NCBI RefSeq assembly: GCF_030012525.1
Contig: NZ_CP124855.1
Span: 1,116,001-1,180,000 of the forward strand
Direction: 5' to 3'
Length of the DNA stretch: 64,000 nt
From: Chryseobacterium gotjawalense
Lineage (GTDB): Bacteria > Bacteroidota > Bacteroidia > Flavobacteriales > Weeksellaceae
The notes under the pieces were generated by a model, which did no database searches, was not told where the DNA came from, and worked only from the letters and a program-made list of their open reading frames with translations. Every line of letters begins with the position of its first letter. Positions within the stretch are counted from its first letter, which is position 1. The position numbers were made by a program, and so were the translations under genes. Below, piece by piece: positions 35,525-45,865 of the stretch.

Positions 35525-36475
35525 TCAAAATATTTTATGTTTCACTTTCGCCTGCTGCACCGAAATCCTGGCTTTCAGCTTTTCTAAAAACTCTGTGTAT
35601 TTCGGATTTTTTTCATCGGTAGTTTTATGGTCTAACGATTTGGCGATTTTTAAATTCTCCTCAATGAAATCCATGGTCTCATCAGAAAAATAAGCATTCC
35701 CGAATTTCTCCCAGATATATCTAATTGCCTGATTATTGGGATGAATTAAATCTTCTTTGTAAAAACGGTAATCGCGCAAATCGTCCATTAAAATCTCATA
35801 AACCGGCAGGTAATGGCAGTTTTCAAATTGGGGCAGAATCTCGTGAATGGCGGTAATCAATTTCGATTTGCTCAGATTGTTTTCCACCATTCCGTCTTTG
35901 GTATGACGCACGGGCGAAACGGTAAATAAAATCTGAACGTTCGGTTTCGCAATATCTTTCAGATTAACGATGGTTTCATACATCGCATCCGTCAGTTCAA
36001 GATTCGTCAACAGTCTTTTTTCAAAATACTTTCCCGGAATTTTATGACAGTTCGCCACGGGTTTTTTCTTCGGCAAAAATTCATAAATAAAGGAAGTTCC
36101 GTACGTAATTAAAATCCAGTTCGTATTTTGTAAAAACCGGTTTCCGGTCTCGATCTGCGAATTTATTTTTTCTAAAGTCTGGTGAAGAAACCGGGAATTA
36201 AAGGAGCTGTGATGGTCCAGTGAAATCACTTCATCATTAAAACTGATCAGATCAGACTCTTCGTACCATCGGGCATCATGTAATTTTTTGACCGCATGAT
36301 TAATGGAAAACGGGTTGAAAACCGTTCCGAAAGGATTATTAAAAGTTTGTAATTGCCCGCTCTGAAGCAAATCACTCATTTCAGTGGCAAAGCAGGAACC
36401 GATTGAAAAGATCTGATCTTCAACTTCAATTTTAATCTCGGAATTTGGAATTTCTACCTCTGTTCTAAATTTCAT
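35525..36475 (-). CDS. GSCFA domain protein
   Basis: A 316-residue protein of the GSCFA family (PF08885), named for the motif seen here as IGSCFATEMSDLL (about 25). Further blocks include FNPFSI, WILITYGTSFIYE and the C-terminal VRHTKDGMVENNLSKS. The family is SGNH-hydrolase-like and common in Bacteroidota; the substrate is unknown. I start at MKFRTEVEIP, because the 25 extra upstream codons are only the translation of a simple ATCACATCATC-type repeat. Confidence 0.85.
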   Translation of the reverse strand: MKFRTEVEIPNSEIKIEVEDQIFSIGSCFATEMSDLLQSGQLQTFNNPFGTVFNPFSINHAVKKLHDARWYEESDLISFNDEVISLDHHSSFNSRFLHQTLEKINSQIETGNRFLQNTNWILITYGTSFIYEFLPKKKPVANCHKIPGKYFEKRLLTNLELTDAMYETIVNLKDIAKPNVQILFTVSPVRHTKDGMVENNLSKSKLITAIHEILPQFENCHYLPVYEILMDDLRDYRFYKEDLIHPNNQAIRYIWEKFGNAYFSDETMDFIEENLKIAKSLDHKTTDEKNPKYTEFLEKLKARISVQQAKVKHKIF

Positions 36476-36545
36476 GGGATGATGTGGTGATGTGATGATG
36501 TGATGATGTGTTAATGTGGTGATTTGATGATGGGGTGATGTGATC
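36476..36545. repeat. Degenerate GATGTG/GATGAT simple repeat
   Basis: About 70 bases of imperfect tandem TGATGATG and TGGTGATG words, directly upstream of the GSCFA start codon. Copy number could vary between strains and would alter the leader of that gene. Confidence 0.75.
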
Positions 36546-36995
36546 TTCAAAGATTTTTTTTACCGCAAAAGGCGCAAAAGTTTTATTTTAACAGTAATTC
36601 AAAAGTCTGTAAAATGCATACGGTATAAAGGTTTACCTTTTTATCTAAAAGATTAATGTTTCAAAATAAGCGTTCCGCTTTATTTAAAAACCGTTTAAGC
36701 TATTTTCCGAACGACCTCTTAATTTTCATAATTTCTTCATTACCTCTTAATGTTGAAAAAATAATGTTAAAAACAAACGGTCTGTTTTATTTAATAATCA
36801 TTTAAGCAATTCCTTTTCACGTTCCAGTGAAGTTTTTAAAAATAATTTTCGAAGAAATCTTAATTTCCCTTCATCCCTTAATGTTTTAAAAAAGACAAAA
36901 ATTACAGTTCTGAATACCCCTTTGCGTTAAAATATTCACATGAACAGATTCTCAGCAGAAGCCAGCTGCACATGTTTTCCTTTCTAAATAATACG
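36546..36995. other. Intergenic region, no gene seen
   Basis: AT-rich, with repeated CTTAATG-type words (about 36718, 36745 and 36880) resembling those at 35.25 kb. I see no gene, RNA or clear terminator. Confidence 0.5.
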
Positions 36996-37967
36996 TTAAG
37001 ATTCTCTTCTCAATAAATAATTCGCCAGTTCAATAAACGGTTTTTTCTTTTCATCAGAAACATTTATTTTATTCAGGTACTGCTGTGCCAGTTCGTTGTG
37101 TTCCTGGATCAGATGCAGGGTCTTCTCATCCACCTTCGTACGGCGGAAAATCTTTTCTACACTGTAGACTTTGTCCACATTATCGGTTTTTTTGGAGTAC
37201 CAGAATTCGAGCTCTTTTCTTTCTTCCTCGGTGGCATGTTCTTTCGCTAAAAGATACAGTACCGTTTTTTTATTTTCATAGATATCGCCGGCGTGTTTCT
37301 TACCAAACTGTTCCTGGTTTCCGAAAACATCCAGATAATCGTCCATAATCTGGAAAGCGATTCCCACATGTTTCCCGAAATTGAATATCGCTTTGGCATC
37401 TTTAAAATCTGCCCCGGCGATTAAGGCACCAATCTCAAACGATGACGCACTCAACACCCCCGTTTTATAGGTAATCATTCTGATATAATCATTGAAAGTC
37501 ACTTCTTCCTGAGTTTCAAAATTGATGTCATACTGCTGGCCTTCGCACAATAATAAACCGGTATGAATGAAAACGCGCATACACGCTTTGTATAAGTTGG
37601 GTTCTAAATTTTCAAAAAACTTAAGGGCTTTGAACATCAGGGCATCTCCGGAAAGAATTCCCGTATTGATTCCGTGCAGGGTATGAATGGTGGCCTTTCC
37701 CCGTCGCAGAGGAGCTTCATCCATAATATCATCATGAATCAGCGTGAAATTGTGAAAGAATTCGATGGCCAAAGCGGGTTTAAGGGCTTTCTTTAAATCA
37801 CCGTCAAACATTTCACACGCCATCAAAACCATCATCGGGCGAAGTCTTTTTCCACCGTGCGAGATAATATAATTCATCGGAGCATAAAGTTCCTCGGGTT
37901 TATCCTTGAAGATGTATTTTTCAATTGCGCTGGCAACCATCCCCTGATATTCATCTAAAAACTGCAT
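36996..37967 (-). CDS. Isoprenyl (polyprenyl) diphosphate synthase
   Basis: A 323-residue trans-prenyltransferase. The first Asp-rich motif is DDIMDEAPLRRG (D79, D80, D83) and the second is DDYLDVFG (about 218). HGGKRLRPM (38-46) binds diphosphate. The residues before the first motif (FFHNFTLIHDD) resemble geranylgeranyl or longer-chain synthases more than FPP synthase, but chain length is uncertain. I start at MQFLDEYQ; the 32 codons upstream are AT-rich and unlike the family. Confidence 0.9.
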   Translation of the reverse strand: MQFLDEYQGMVASAIEKYIFKDKPEELYAPMNYIISHGGKRLRPMMVLMACEMFDGDLKKALKPALAIEFFHNFTLIHDDIMDEAPLRRGKATIHTLHGINTGILSGDALMFKALKFFENLEPNLYKACMRVFIHTGLLLCEGQQYDINFETQEEVTFNDYIRMITYKTGVLSASSFEIGALIAGADFKDAKAIFNFGKHVGIAFQIMDDYLDVFGNQEQFGKKHAGDIYENKKTVLYLLAKEHATEEERKELEFWYSKKTDNVDKVYSVEKIFRRTKVDEKTLHLIQEHNELAQQYLNKINVSDEKKKPFIELANYLLRRES

Positions 37968-38458
37968 AAATTTCTTGTTTGCGCAAAAATACAATTTAAA
38001 AAAGTTTTGACCTTCAAAATCAATGAGAAAAAGCTCTGACAAACCTATTTCCTTATTTTTCATAAAAAGGAGTGGTTTTAAAAGATTATGGGTAATGCGT
38101 AAACGGATGATTAATAGTGTTTTTGGCAGATTGTGAATCTGGCTGGGTTAAATAAGAGAGGAGATCGGGGTGGCATCGGTAACGGGTTGATTTATTTTAT
38201 TTGTTGTTAGAAGTGTTTTCAGCAAAACTCACCGTCATACAAATTATTTAATGTATCAATGGTGTTAATCATCATTAAAACTTTTAATCTCGTCGTGAAA
38301 GAGCCAAAAGATTTTATTTACAAATGGTTTGTTTTTCTCCCTTTTTTTAAGGACGCAAATTGAAGATTCACCAATTCCTCTAAAAAACAAGAAAGAGCCG
38401 GTTAACTTCGTCGAATTTTCGGTTTCACTTAACAAGGAGCGGAACAACTCTATTTTTA
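37968..38458. other. Intergenic region, no gene seen
   Basis: The only reading frames are short and lack recognisable features. The right end leads into the IS relic. Confidence 0.45.
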
Positions 38459-38460
38459 TT

Positions 38461-39012
38461 AGAGCTTGTTTAAATTTTATTCAATAAAAATTTTATGGCG
38501 GATCATTTGATCATATTTTCAGAAATTTACATAAGAGTTCATAATTTTCACACAATCTTCTGAAATTATCAAACCATGTAAATATACTTTCAACAATCCA
38601 TACAATCCATCTTCTGGAGCTGGGCTGAAAACCGGTTTTCTTCTCATTACAACATTACTCAGATAACCAAAGCAGTTTTTCACTTGTTCTATAACATCTC
38701 CTTTGTAGCCTGCGTGTGCAAGAATAACCCTTATTAGACTTAAAAAGCAAGCCTGAGTTCACATTAATAATTCTGCAGATTTCCTATCGTATACATTGGC
38801 TACGGTGACCATGATTGCAAATAAAAATCCGTTTTGATCCATCAGCACATGTCGTTTAATTCCTTTTACTTTTTGCTTCTGTTTAATCCGCTTAAGGAAC
38901 GTTTATTTCCTCATTTTCCAATATAGCTGTACATAATTCCTAAACTTGATTCGGGATTTTGCTTTTAATTACTGGCTGCTAGAGAAATAAAAATGAATTT
39001 TAGGAACGCTCT
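38461..39012 (-). mobile_element. Remnant of an IS5-type insertion sequence
   Basis: It is bounded by imperfect inverted ends: AGAGCTTGTTTAAATTTTAT at 38461 and, inverted, AGAGCGTTCCTAAAATTCAT ending at 39012. Inside is a broken transposase frame on the minus strand. At about 550 bp it is shorter than intact elements of this group (about 800 bp or more), so the N-terminal part of the transposase has been deleted. Confidence 0.65.
38511..38930 (-). pseudogene. IS5-family transposase remnant
   Basis: On the minus strand the fragment GIKRHVLMDQNGFLFAIMV with VANVYDRKSA matches the second-Asp region of IS5-type DDE transposases. After an in-frame TGA come ILAHAGYKGD and, in a shifted frame, WIVESIFTWFDNFRRLCENY, the region of the catalytic Glu. 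At least one stop and one frameshift break the gene. It cannot make an active transposase. Confidence 0.8.
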
Positions 39013-39150
39013 ATCAGGTTAAGACTTTTCAATCGACAACGTAAATACATTGTCAATAACTGAAAACATGAAATATTTTAACTAATATTTAACAATGATA
39101 TGGCATTAATATTGGTTAAAACACATCATAACAAATTAAAAAATTATAGT

Positions 39151-39444
39151 ATGAAAAAATTAGTTTTAGCAATAATTTTCTTTGGTGGCCTGACCGTAGC
39201 TCAAGCGCAGCAGACCAAACCAAAAGAAAAAGATGAAGTAAAAAAGACAACCACCATTCCGCAGGAAATTCACAATATAGTGGATCCTAAACACCCTAAA
39301 CACAGCGGTTACAAGGTTAAGAAAAAAACCAGAAAAGGCAATAAATACGTAAAGAGAGTGAACACGGAAAATAAAACCGCCACCATCAAAACTAAAAAAG
39401 CCGGTGAAATGGAAAAAAATGTGAAAACAGTTCCGATCAAATAA
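39151..39444 (+). CDS. Small secreted Lys-rich protein of unknown function
   Basis: A 97-residue protein. A signal peptide (MKKLVLAIIFFGGLTVAQAQ) with cleavage after AQA precedes a very basic mature part rich in Lys and Thr (KVKKKTRKGNKYVKRV). I do not recognise a family. The start chosen is the ATG that begins the signal peptide; 17 codons further upstream are AT-rich leader. It stands alone beside the IS relic. Confidence 0.65.
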   Translation: MKKLVLAIIFFGGLTVAQAQQTKPKEKDEVKKTTTIPQEIHNIVDPKHPKHSGYKVKKKTRKGNKYVKRVNTENKTATIKTKKAGEMEKNVKTVPIK

Positions 39445-39465
39445 ATTCAGAATTGTTGACATAAA

Positions 39466-39494
39466 AAAAGTGCAGATCTAAAATCTGCACTTTT
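39466..39494. terminator. Bidirectional intrinsic terminator
   Basis: A 12-bp perfect stem AAAAGTGCAGAT / ATCTGCACTTTT with a 5-base loop, between the convergent small secreted protein and aminopeptidase P genes; T runs on both strands. Confidence 0.88.
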
Positions 39495-39497
39495 ATA

Positions 39498-41270
39498 TTA
39501 AAGTGGTTTTACCTGTTCCAAAAACCATGATTTAATTTCGCCTTCCAAATCATTTTCTAATTTTTCCCTGCACCAGTCGTGGTATCTGTTGAGCCAGTTT
39601 CGTTCCGGATCAGTTAATAATTCCGGGGCAATCACCTTTTTGTCAAACGGACAGATGGTTAATGTTTCAAATTCGTAGAACGTCCCGAAATCTGTAGTTT
39701 CCACTTCTTTTACGGCGATTAGGTTTTCATGACGGATTCCGTAATGGTAGTCATAGTAGAAGCCGGGTTCATTGGACAAAACCATTCCCGGTATCAGCTC
39801 CTGCGGGTTCATGTCTTTCCGGATATTTTGCGGACCTTCGTGAACATTCATAAAACTTCCTACCCCATGTCCGGTTCCGTGGTTGTAATCTTTCCCTTCC
39901 TGCCAAAGCGCCATTCTGGCAAAGGCATCGAGCTGTACGCCACGGGTTCCTTTCGGAAATTTCACCATTGAAAGCTGGATCAGTCCTTTTAATGCCAAAG
40001 TACAGTTGTGCTTAAATTCTTCCGAAGCATTTCCCAGGGCGAAAGTCCGGGTGATATCGGTGGTGCCTTCCAGATATTGACCGCCTGAATCTACGAGAAT
40101 CGTTGCTTCATCCGTAACCTCTTTGCTGCCATCCTTTTTTGCAGAATAGTGCATGATCGCACCGTTTTCTTTGTAACCCACGATACTGCCGAAACTTTCA
40201 CCGACGAAGTTTTTCCCTTCCGCCCGGAATCCTGTCAGTTTTTCACCGATCGAATATTCGGTCATCGTTTCTTTCCCTGCCTGATGAGTCAGCCAGTAAA
40301 GGAATTTAACCATCGCTACTCCATCCCTCTGCATCACGGTTCTGAAGCCCTGAAGTTCGGTTTCGTTTTTAATGGCTTTCATTAAATTTCCCGGAACGGG
40401 TGCTTTAATAAAAGTATTGTTGTTTTTTAAAGCTTCGAAAATCAGTTGATTGCTGTTGGGTGAAATCAGGATCTGTTCGTCGCTGATATTTTTCAAATCG
40501 GTGTAAAACGCTTCATAAGGTAGCATCTTCACACAGGACTCATCCAGTTGCTTTCTGGATTCTACTTCTAATTTTTCTAAATCAACGTAAAGTTTTGCCT
40601 CATTTTTCGTCAGAATAATATATCCTAAAAAGACAGGGTTGGATTGTACATCGCTTCCTCTTAAATTTAAAGTCCAGGCAACATCATCTAAACTGGAAAT
40701 CACGTGCACCGAAGCGCCCAGCTCTTCCATTTTATTGCGGATGTCGATCAATTTATCGGTAACCGATTTACCGGCTCTTTCAACGGGCTGTACAAATATG
40801 GGATTCTTTTTAGCGCCTGGATTTCTGTTGGTCCAAATATCTTTCAGCAAAGGCAAATCAACCAGCTTATTTCCTTTTGCGGCTAATTTATCAGAAAGCA
40901 GTTCCCAGTTTGCATGCGAAGTTGCGATGGCATTGACGGCAACTGTTCCGTTTGCCGGGATCTCAGAATTAATCCAGTCGATATAATTTGGTGTTCCCTC
41001 CATTCCTTCTTTGAAAAGTTCAATTCCGGAACCTTCCAATTCTACGGGTGCCTGTACAAAATATCTTCCGTCGGTCCATAAACCGCCTTTATTGTGGGTG
41101 ATAACAACGAAGCCCGCTGATCCGGTGAAGCCCGAAAGCCAGGTTCTTTCCTGCCATTCTGCAGGTAAATATTCACTCATGTGAGGATCCGCAGAATAGA
41201 TAATAAAGGCATCGATATTATTTTCTGACATTTTTTGGCGAAGGGCCACTATTTTTTCTGATGAGGTCAT
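39498..41270 (-). CDS. Xaa-Pro aminopeptidase P (M24B)
   Basis: A 590-residue aminopeptidase P of the long, three-domain eukaryote-like type. Two creatinase-like N-terminal domains (about 1-310) precede the pita-bread catalytic domain. Metal ligands are visible as ILVDSGGQYLEGTTDITRTF (two Asp, about 393-405), HGTGHGVGSF (His, about 468), LSNEPGFY (Glu, about 503) and RHENL (Glu, about 517). It removes N-terminal residues preceding proline. No signal peptide, so cytosolic. Confidence 0.93.
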   Translation of the reverse strand: MTSSEKIVALRQKMSENNIDAFIIYSADPHMSEYLPAEWQERTWLSGFTGSAGFVVITHNKGGLWTDGRYFVQAPVELEGSGIELFKEGMEGTPNYIDWINSEIPANGTVAVNAIATSHANWELLSDKLAAKGNKLVDLPLLKDIWTNRNPGAKKNPIFVQPVERAGKSVTDKLIDIRNKMEELGASVHVISSLDDVAWTLNLRGSDVQSNPVFLGYIILTKNEAKLYVDLEKLEVESRKQLDESCVKMLPYEAFYTDLKNISDEQILISPNSNQLIFEALKNNNTFIKAPVPGNLMKAIKNETELQGFRTVMQRDGVAMVKFLYWLTHQAGKETMTEYSIGEKLTGFRAEGKNFVGESFGSIVGYKENGAIMHYSAKKDGSKEVTDEATILVDSGGQYLEGTTDITRTFALGNASEEFKHNCTLALKGLIQLSMVKFPKGTRGVQLDAFARMALWQEGKDYNHGTGHGVGSFMNVHEGPQNIRKDMNPQELIPGMVLSNEPGFYYDYHYGIRHENLIAVKEVETTDFGTFYEFETLTICPFDKKVIAPELLTDPERNWLNRYHDWCREKLENDLEGEIKSWFLEQVKPL

Positions 41271-41516
41271 AAGCTCTAAATTTGACGTGAATTTACAAAG
41301 AATTTAAGGGTTTGGAAAAAGAAGGGTCCTAAAATTTTAATAAAAATTGATTTTCTTCAAAATTTAATTGGAGTGAGGGTTCATTTTATCGGAATTGGAT
41401 GTTTTTTTTAAATCATTTAATCCCAAATTTCTACAGGTTAAATAATTTCATTTACACTTTTTAATCGGGGAAAACAGGTTCACTGCCCTTTGCAAATATA
41501 AAAATATCCTTTATTT

Positions 41517-41588
41517 AGCCCAGATTGAAACGGCATCCTTTTTCTTTTCACGACAGTGAAAGAAAAAGATACAGTGGAAAGCTGGACT
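41517..41588. repeat. Two-arm hairpin element, copy 2
   Basis: Arms CCCAGATTGAAACGGCATCC and GATACAGTGGAAAGCTGG flank a perfect hairpin (CTTTTTCTTTTCAC / GTGAAAGAAAAAG). Outer CCAG/CTGG can pair. It matches the elements at 20.2 and 57.0 kb in the arms but not in the central hairpin. It is the only feature I see in the gap 41271-41647. Confidence 0.6.
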
Positions 41589-41647
41589 GATTTTCTGGAA
41601 ACAAAATAATCCTGTAGCTCCTGAAAATTATTTTACTAACCAAAAAA

Positions 41648-41679
41648 AAAGCATACCGGAACTGAATCCGGTATGCTTT
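41648..41679 (-). terminator. Intrinsic terminator after the TPR gene
   Basis: A 13-bp perfect stem AAAGCATACCGGA / TCCGGTATGCTTT, 6-base loop, T run on the minus strand. Confidence 0.88.
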
Positions 41680-41702
41680 AATGAATCGGTTTGATACCGG
41701 TT

Positions 41703-43091
41703 TTATTTTTGCGCAGCTTTCATTGCAGCTTCTTTTGCTTTAAATTCCTGGTGCTTTGCTTCGTTTTTATTGGATAAATATAATCCTTTTAATAAACTTA
41801 CCGCATCTAAATTTTCGGGATCAGCCTGATACCATTTTTCTGCATAAGGTAAAGTTGCTGCCAGTCTGCCTCTTCTTGCTTCGATGATTTTATTGGCTTC
41901 TTCGAATTTACCTGCTTTTCTGGTTGCGTTATAATCATCTACTGATTTTGCATCGTCACCCATGGTTAAGTAAGTAAGATTTTGCCAGGCCTGTGCAAAT
42001 TTCGGATTGATTTCGACTGCTTTTTTATAAGACGCGGCGGCTTCTGCCTGAGTCGCTGGGTCTTTGCTTTGAAGAACTCCTAAATTATACCAGCTGGTCG
42101 CGTCATTTGGATTCTTCGCCAATTGTGCTTTTAAGCTTGCTACAAATTCATTGGTTTTTCCTGACTTAAAATAAGCAGTTCCCTGAAGTTCAGATAATTT
42201 AGAACTTGCCGGGAATTTTTTCAGTCCTTTTTCAATTAACGCTAAAGCTTCTTCTGATCTGTCAGTATCAATAAGCAATGCCACGGTAGTTTCGTACAAT
42301 TCCTGCTCTAAACTTTTAGAAGTTTCGGTTTTAAAATCAGAATAATCTCCTGAGGCTCCAATTTTTTTATACAGTTCCCAAGTCGTTTTTTCCAGATTTT
42401 CAACTTCATTGCTTTTTTTATTTTTTGCAGTATAAGTGGTTTCCACTCCTGTGAATCCGGAATTAATCAACTCCATATAAACCTCAGTAGCTTCTTTTTT
42501 CTTGTCTGCCAGCGCGTAAGTGAGCCCGGAATAATACAGGTATTTTTTATTGTCCTGGCCGGCAGCTTTCAGTAAGTCATACACCTCCTGAAATTTAGGT
42601 GCGGCTTCAGCATATTTTTTTGTGTTATATGCTTCTAAAGCTGCTTTATTTGCGGATTCGACAACGGGATTGATCGATCCCGCCAGTTTATTGGTTAAAG
42701 TCGGATTGTAGGATTCTTCCTTCAAACCCTGCACGCCTGATTCATCAGCCACTGTTTTCCCAACATAATAGACTTTGTTTTTCGAGGAATCTTTTCCGAC
42801 ATAGATTTTATTTTTCGACAGATCATTAATCTTTGCCAAATAAGAAGCGCCTTGCGCAGTCTTTCCTGATTTTAAAAGCGCCAGTCCTTTAGCATAATAA
42901 TATTGTTCTAAAACAGCCGGTTCCAGAAGATAGGTTTTATTCCCCATAGTGCTTTCCGCCTGTGCGAGTTGCGCATTGGTGGTGGCGATATCTCCAGCGT
43001 CGATGGCTTTAACCGCTGCTGCGATTTCCTTTTTTTGTCCAAATGCGAGTGCAACGGTCAGCATTGCTGCGCTTAAAAATATTTTTTTCAT
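41703..43091 (-). CDS. Tetratricopeptide repeat protein, periplasmic
   Basis: A 462-residue protein with a signal peptide (about 1-18, AFGQ). TPR-like units are visible: AAPKFQEVYDLLKAAG (about 165), a stretch at about 285-320 with EEALALIEKGLKKFP, then ATSWYNLGVLQSKDP and AQAWQNLTYL (about 345-385). It is probably a periplasmic scaffold with no catalytic motif. It follows gyrA by 31 bases on the same strand and has its own strong terminator, so it is likely in the gyrA transcript. Confidence 0.8.
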   Translation of the reverse strand: MKKIFLSAAMLTVALAFGQKKEIAAAVKAIDAGDIATTNAQLAQAESTMGNKTYLLEPAVLEQYYYAKGLALLKSGKTAQGASYLAKINDLSKNKIYVGKDSSKNKVYYVGKTVADESGVQGLKEESYNPTLTNKLAGSINPVVESANKAALEAYNTKKYAEAAPKFQEVYDLLKAAGQDNKKYLYYSGLTYALADKKKEATEVYMELINSGFTGVETTYTAKNKKSNEVENLEKTTWELYKKIGASGDYSDFKTETSKSLEQELYETTVALLIDTDRSEEALALIEKGLKKFPASSKLSELQGTAYFKSGKTNEFVASLKAQLAKNPNDATSWYNLGVLQSKDPATQAEAAASYKKAVEINPKFAQAWQNLTYLTMGDDAKSVDDYNATRKAGKFEEANKIIEARRGRLAATLPYAEKWYQADPENLDAVSLLKGLYLSNKNEAKHQEFKAKEAAMKAAQK

Positions 43092-43121
43092 TTTATTTTA
43101 ATTAAAAATTTGGTTAATTTA

Positions 43122-45719
43122 TTATTCTGCAGATTCCTCTTGGTCTTCTGACTGATTGTTTTCTTCTGGATGATTGTTTTCTGACTCGACCGTCGGGGTT
43201 TCAGTTACTGGAGTTTCCTCCTGATCTTCTGCGCCCTCAGTTAATTCTTCTTCTTCAACGATTACTTCTTTGTCCATTTCCACTTTCGCGATGGCCGCAA
43301 TTTCGTCATTTTTCTTCAGGTTGATCACTTTTACTCCCTGCGTATTTCTACCCATGATCCTCATCTCATCCATTCCCATTCTAATGGCAACCCCTGATTT
43401 GTTGATGATCATTAAACCATCCTCGTCAGTTACCATTTGAATAGCGATAAGATTTCCGGTTTTTTCAGTAATATTTAATGTGATTACACCTTTACCACCA
43501 CGGTTGGTTACCCGGTAGTCTTCTACCGCCGTACGTTTTCCGTATCCTTTTTCAGAAACGACCAATACCGATTCATTCTGCACATCGTTGACCACAATCA
43601 TTCCAATCACTTCATCCCCTTCATCCAAAGTAATACCACGGACTCCGATGGAACCGCGTCCTACAGCTCTGGCTTTTTCTTCCGGGAACCGGATACATTT
43701 ACCGTTTTTAGTGGCAATCATGATTTCGGAACTTCCGTTGGTCAGTCTTGCTCCTAAAAGCTGATCGTTTTCTCTGATTTCGATGGCATTCACTCCATTG
43801 GTTCTCGGTCTTGAATAGGCTTCCAATGAAGTTTTCTTGATGGTTCCGTTTTTGGTAATCATCACTACATTCATTTGGTTTACATAATCCAAATCCTTTA
43901 AATCATTGGTTCTGATGTAGGCTTTGATCTTATCATCGGGTTCGATATTAATTAAATTCTGAACCGCTCTGCCTTTGGAAATTTTAGAACCTTCCGGAAT
44001 TTCAAATACTCTCAGCCAGAAACATTTCCCTTTTTCGGTGAAGAAGAGCATGTACTGGTGGTTGGTTGCCGCTACAATATATTCCAGGAAATCTTCATCC
44101 CTGGTGGTTGCTGCCCGGTTTCCTACGCCACCACGGCTTTGTACTTTGTATTCTGAAAGCGAAGTTCTTTTGATATAGCCTGCATGAGAAATCGTAAGCA
44201 CTACTTTTTCGTCTGGAATTAAATCTTCAATTGACATTTCGCCTCCTGAATAATCAATTTCTGTACGTCTTTCGTCGCCATACTTTTCTTTCATGTCTAT
44301 CATTTCTTCTCTGATGATCTGGTATCTTCTTGGTTCGTTTGCCAAAATATCTTCCAAATCATTGATTAAAGCCATGATCTCGTCATATTCCGCACGGATT
44401 TTGTCGAGTTCCATTCCGGTTAATCGGGCTAATCTTAAATCTAAGATTGCCTGCGCCTGAATGTCTGAAAGGTCGAATTCGTTAATCAAACCTTCTTTCG
44501 CTTCCGCAGGATTTGAACTGTGACGGATAATCGCTATTGCTTTATCCAGAGAATCCTGAGTTCCGATCACTTTCATGAAACCTTCAAGAATATGGGCTCT
44601 TTCTCTGGCTTTTCTTAAATCATATTTCGTTCTGCGGACAATAACTTCATGTCTGTGCTCAACAAAATGAAGAATTAAATCCTTCACATTTAACTGAACC
44701 GGACGTCCTTTAACCAAGGCAATATTATTCACGCTGAATGAAGTTTGCAATGCCGTATATTTATAAAGCATATTTAATACTACATTCGGTATCGCATCAT
44801 TTTTAAGTTCATAAACCACACGCATTCCCTGTCGGTCAGATTCATCACGGATTTCATAAATCCCCGGAATCTTCTCGTCTTTTACAAGCTCTGCTGTTCT
44901 GGCAATCATGTCCGCCTTGTTGACCTGGTAAGGAATTTCGGTAACGATGATGGCATTTCTGTTTCCAATTTCCTCAAAACCTACTTTTGCACGGAGAACC
45001 ACCCGGCCACGCCCGGTATGTAATGCGTCACGTACGCCGTCATAACCATAAATAATCCCACCCGTTGGGAAATCGGGAGCGATGATGTGTTTCATCAACT
45101 CATCGATGGTGATTTCCGGATTATCGATATAGGCACAGATGGCATCAATTGATTCCGTAAGATTATGGGGCGCCATATTGGTAGCCATCCCCACTGCGAT
45201 CCCCGAAGTTCCGTTCACCAAAAGGTTTGGAATTTTCGTAGGCATCACGGTAGGTTCCGTCATGGAATCATCAAAGTTATTTTGAAAATCAACGGTATCT
45301 TTATCAAGGTCTGCTAATATTTCATCAGAAATCTTTTTCAGTCTTGCTTCCGTATAACGCATTGCTGCTGGTGGATCGCCATCTACAGAACCAAAGTTAC
45401 CCTGTCCGTCGACTTGAGGATAACGCAAACTCCACGGCTGCGCCATTCTTACCATCGCATCATAAACAGAGGTATCACCGTGTGGGTGATACTTACCGAG
45501 GACATCTCCTACGATTCTCGCTGATTTTAAATGTTTTCTGTTTGAAAATACGTTCAATCCGTACATTCCGTAAAGAACTCTTCTGTGTACGGGTTTAAGA
45601 CCATCTCTTACATCGGGTAACGCTCTGGAAACAATTACCGACATCGAATAATCGATATAAGAGGATTTCATTTCATCAACAATGTTGATAGGAATTAACC
45701 TTTCTCCTTCTGTATGCAT
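43122..45719 (-). CDS. gyrA: DNA gyrase subunit A
   Basis: An 865-residue type II topoisomerase A subunit. The catalytic tyrosine is Y122 in [10 protein letters not shown]. The quinolone-resistance region reads [12 protein letters not shown], with Thr at position 83 and Asp at 87 in E. coli numbering (the numbering coincides). The C-terminal DNA-wrapping beta-pinwheel (about 500-810) contains the GyrA box QSRGGVG with G. The acidic Glu/Thr-rich tail (about 815-865) is typical. It introduces negative supercoils with GyrB, which is not in the window. Confidence 0.96.
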   Translation of the reverse strand: MHTEGERLIPINIVDEMKSSYIDYSMSVIVSRALPDVRDGLKPVHRRVLYGMYGLNVFSNRKHLKSARIVGDVLGKYHPHGDTSVYDAMVRMAQPWSLRYPQVDGQGNFGSVDGDPPAAMRYTEARLKKISDEILADLDKDTVDFQNNFDDSMTEPTVMPTKIPNLLVNGTSGIAVGMATNMAPHNLTESIDAICAYIDNPEITIDELMKHIIAPDFPTGGIIYGYDGVRDALHTGRGRVVLRAKVGFEEIGNRNAIIVTEIPYQVNKADMIARTAELVKDEKIPGIYEIRDESDRQGMRVVYELKNDAIPNVVLNMLYKYTALQTSFSVNNIALVKGRPVQLNVKDLILHFVEHRHEVIVRRTKYDLRKARERAHILEGFMKVIGTQDSLDKAIAIIRHSSNPAEAKEGLINEFDLSDIQAQAILDLRLARLTGMELDKIRAEYDEIMALINDLEDILANEPRRYQIIREEMIDMKEKYGDERRTEIDYSGGEMSIEDLIPDEKVVLTISHAGYIKRTSLSEYKVQSRGGVGNRAATTRDEDFLEYIVAATNHQYMLFFTEKGKCFWLRVFEIPEGSKISKGRAVQNLINIEPDDKIKAYIRTNDLKDLDYVNQMNVVMITKNGTIKKTSLEAYSRPRTNGVNAIEIRENDQLLGARLTNGSSEIMIATKNGKCIRFPEEKARAVGRGSIGVRGITLDEGDEVIGMIVVNDVQNESVLVVSEKGYGKRTAVEDYRVTNRGGKGVITLNITEKTGNLIAIQMVTDEDGLMIINKSGVAIRMGMDEMRIMGRNTQGVKVINLKKNDEIAAIAKVEMDKEVIVEEEELTEGAEDQEETPVTETPTVESENNHPEENNQSEDQEESAE

Positions 45720-45865
45720 AGTATTTTAATAAAATGAAAATCAAGCAGTTATAGCTATACTTGATCTTTCTTACAATTCTAATTTTAATAACGTGCTAAA
45801 GTACGAAAAAATTACCGATTTTTGCGCTATAATTTCCTTAGAAAATCATAAAAAAAGTTAAAAAA

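Noticed and set aside
36476-36550. A His/Thr/Ser-rich N-terminal extension of the GSCFA protein
   Set aside because: It is the translation of a simple repeat and does not resemble the family; the ATG at 36475 gives the expected start.
37968-38063. An N-terminal extension of the prenyl diphosphate synthase
   Set aside because: AT-rich and unlike family members, which begin near MQFLDEYQ.
38265-38447. A 60-codon minus-strand frame between the prenyl synthase gene and the IS relic
   Set aside because: Composition like intergenic DNA, no signal peptide, no recognisable motif.
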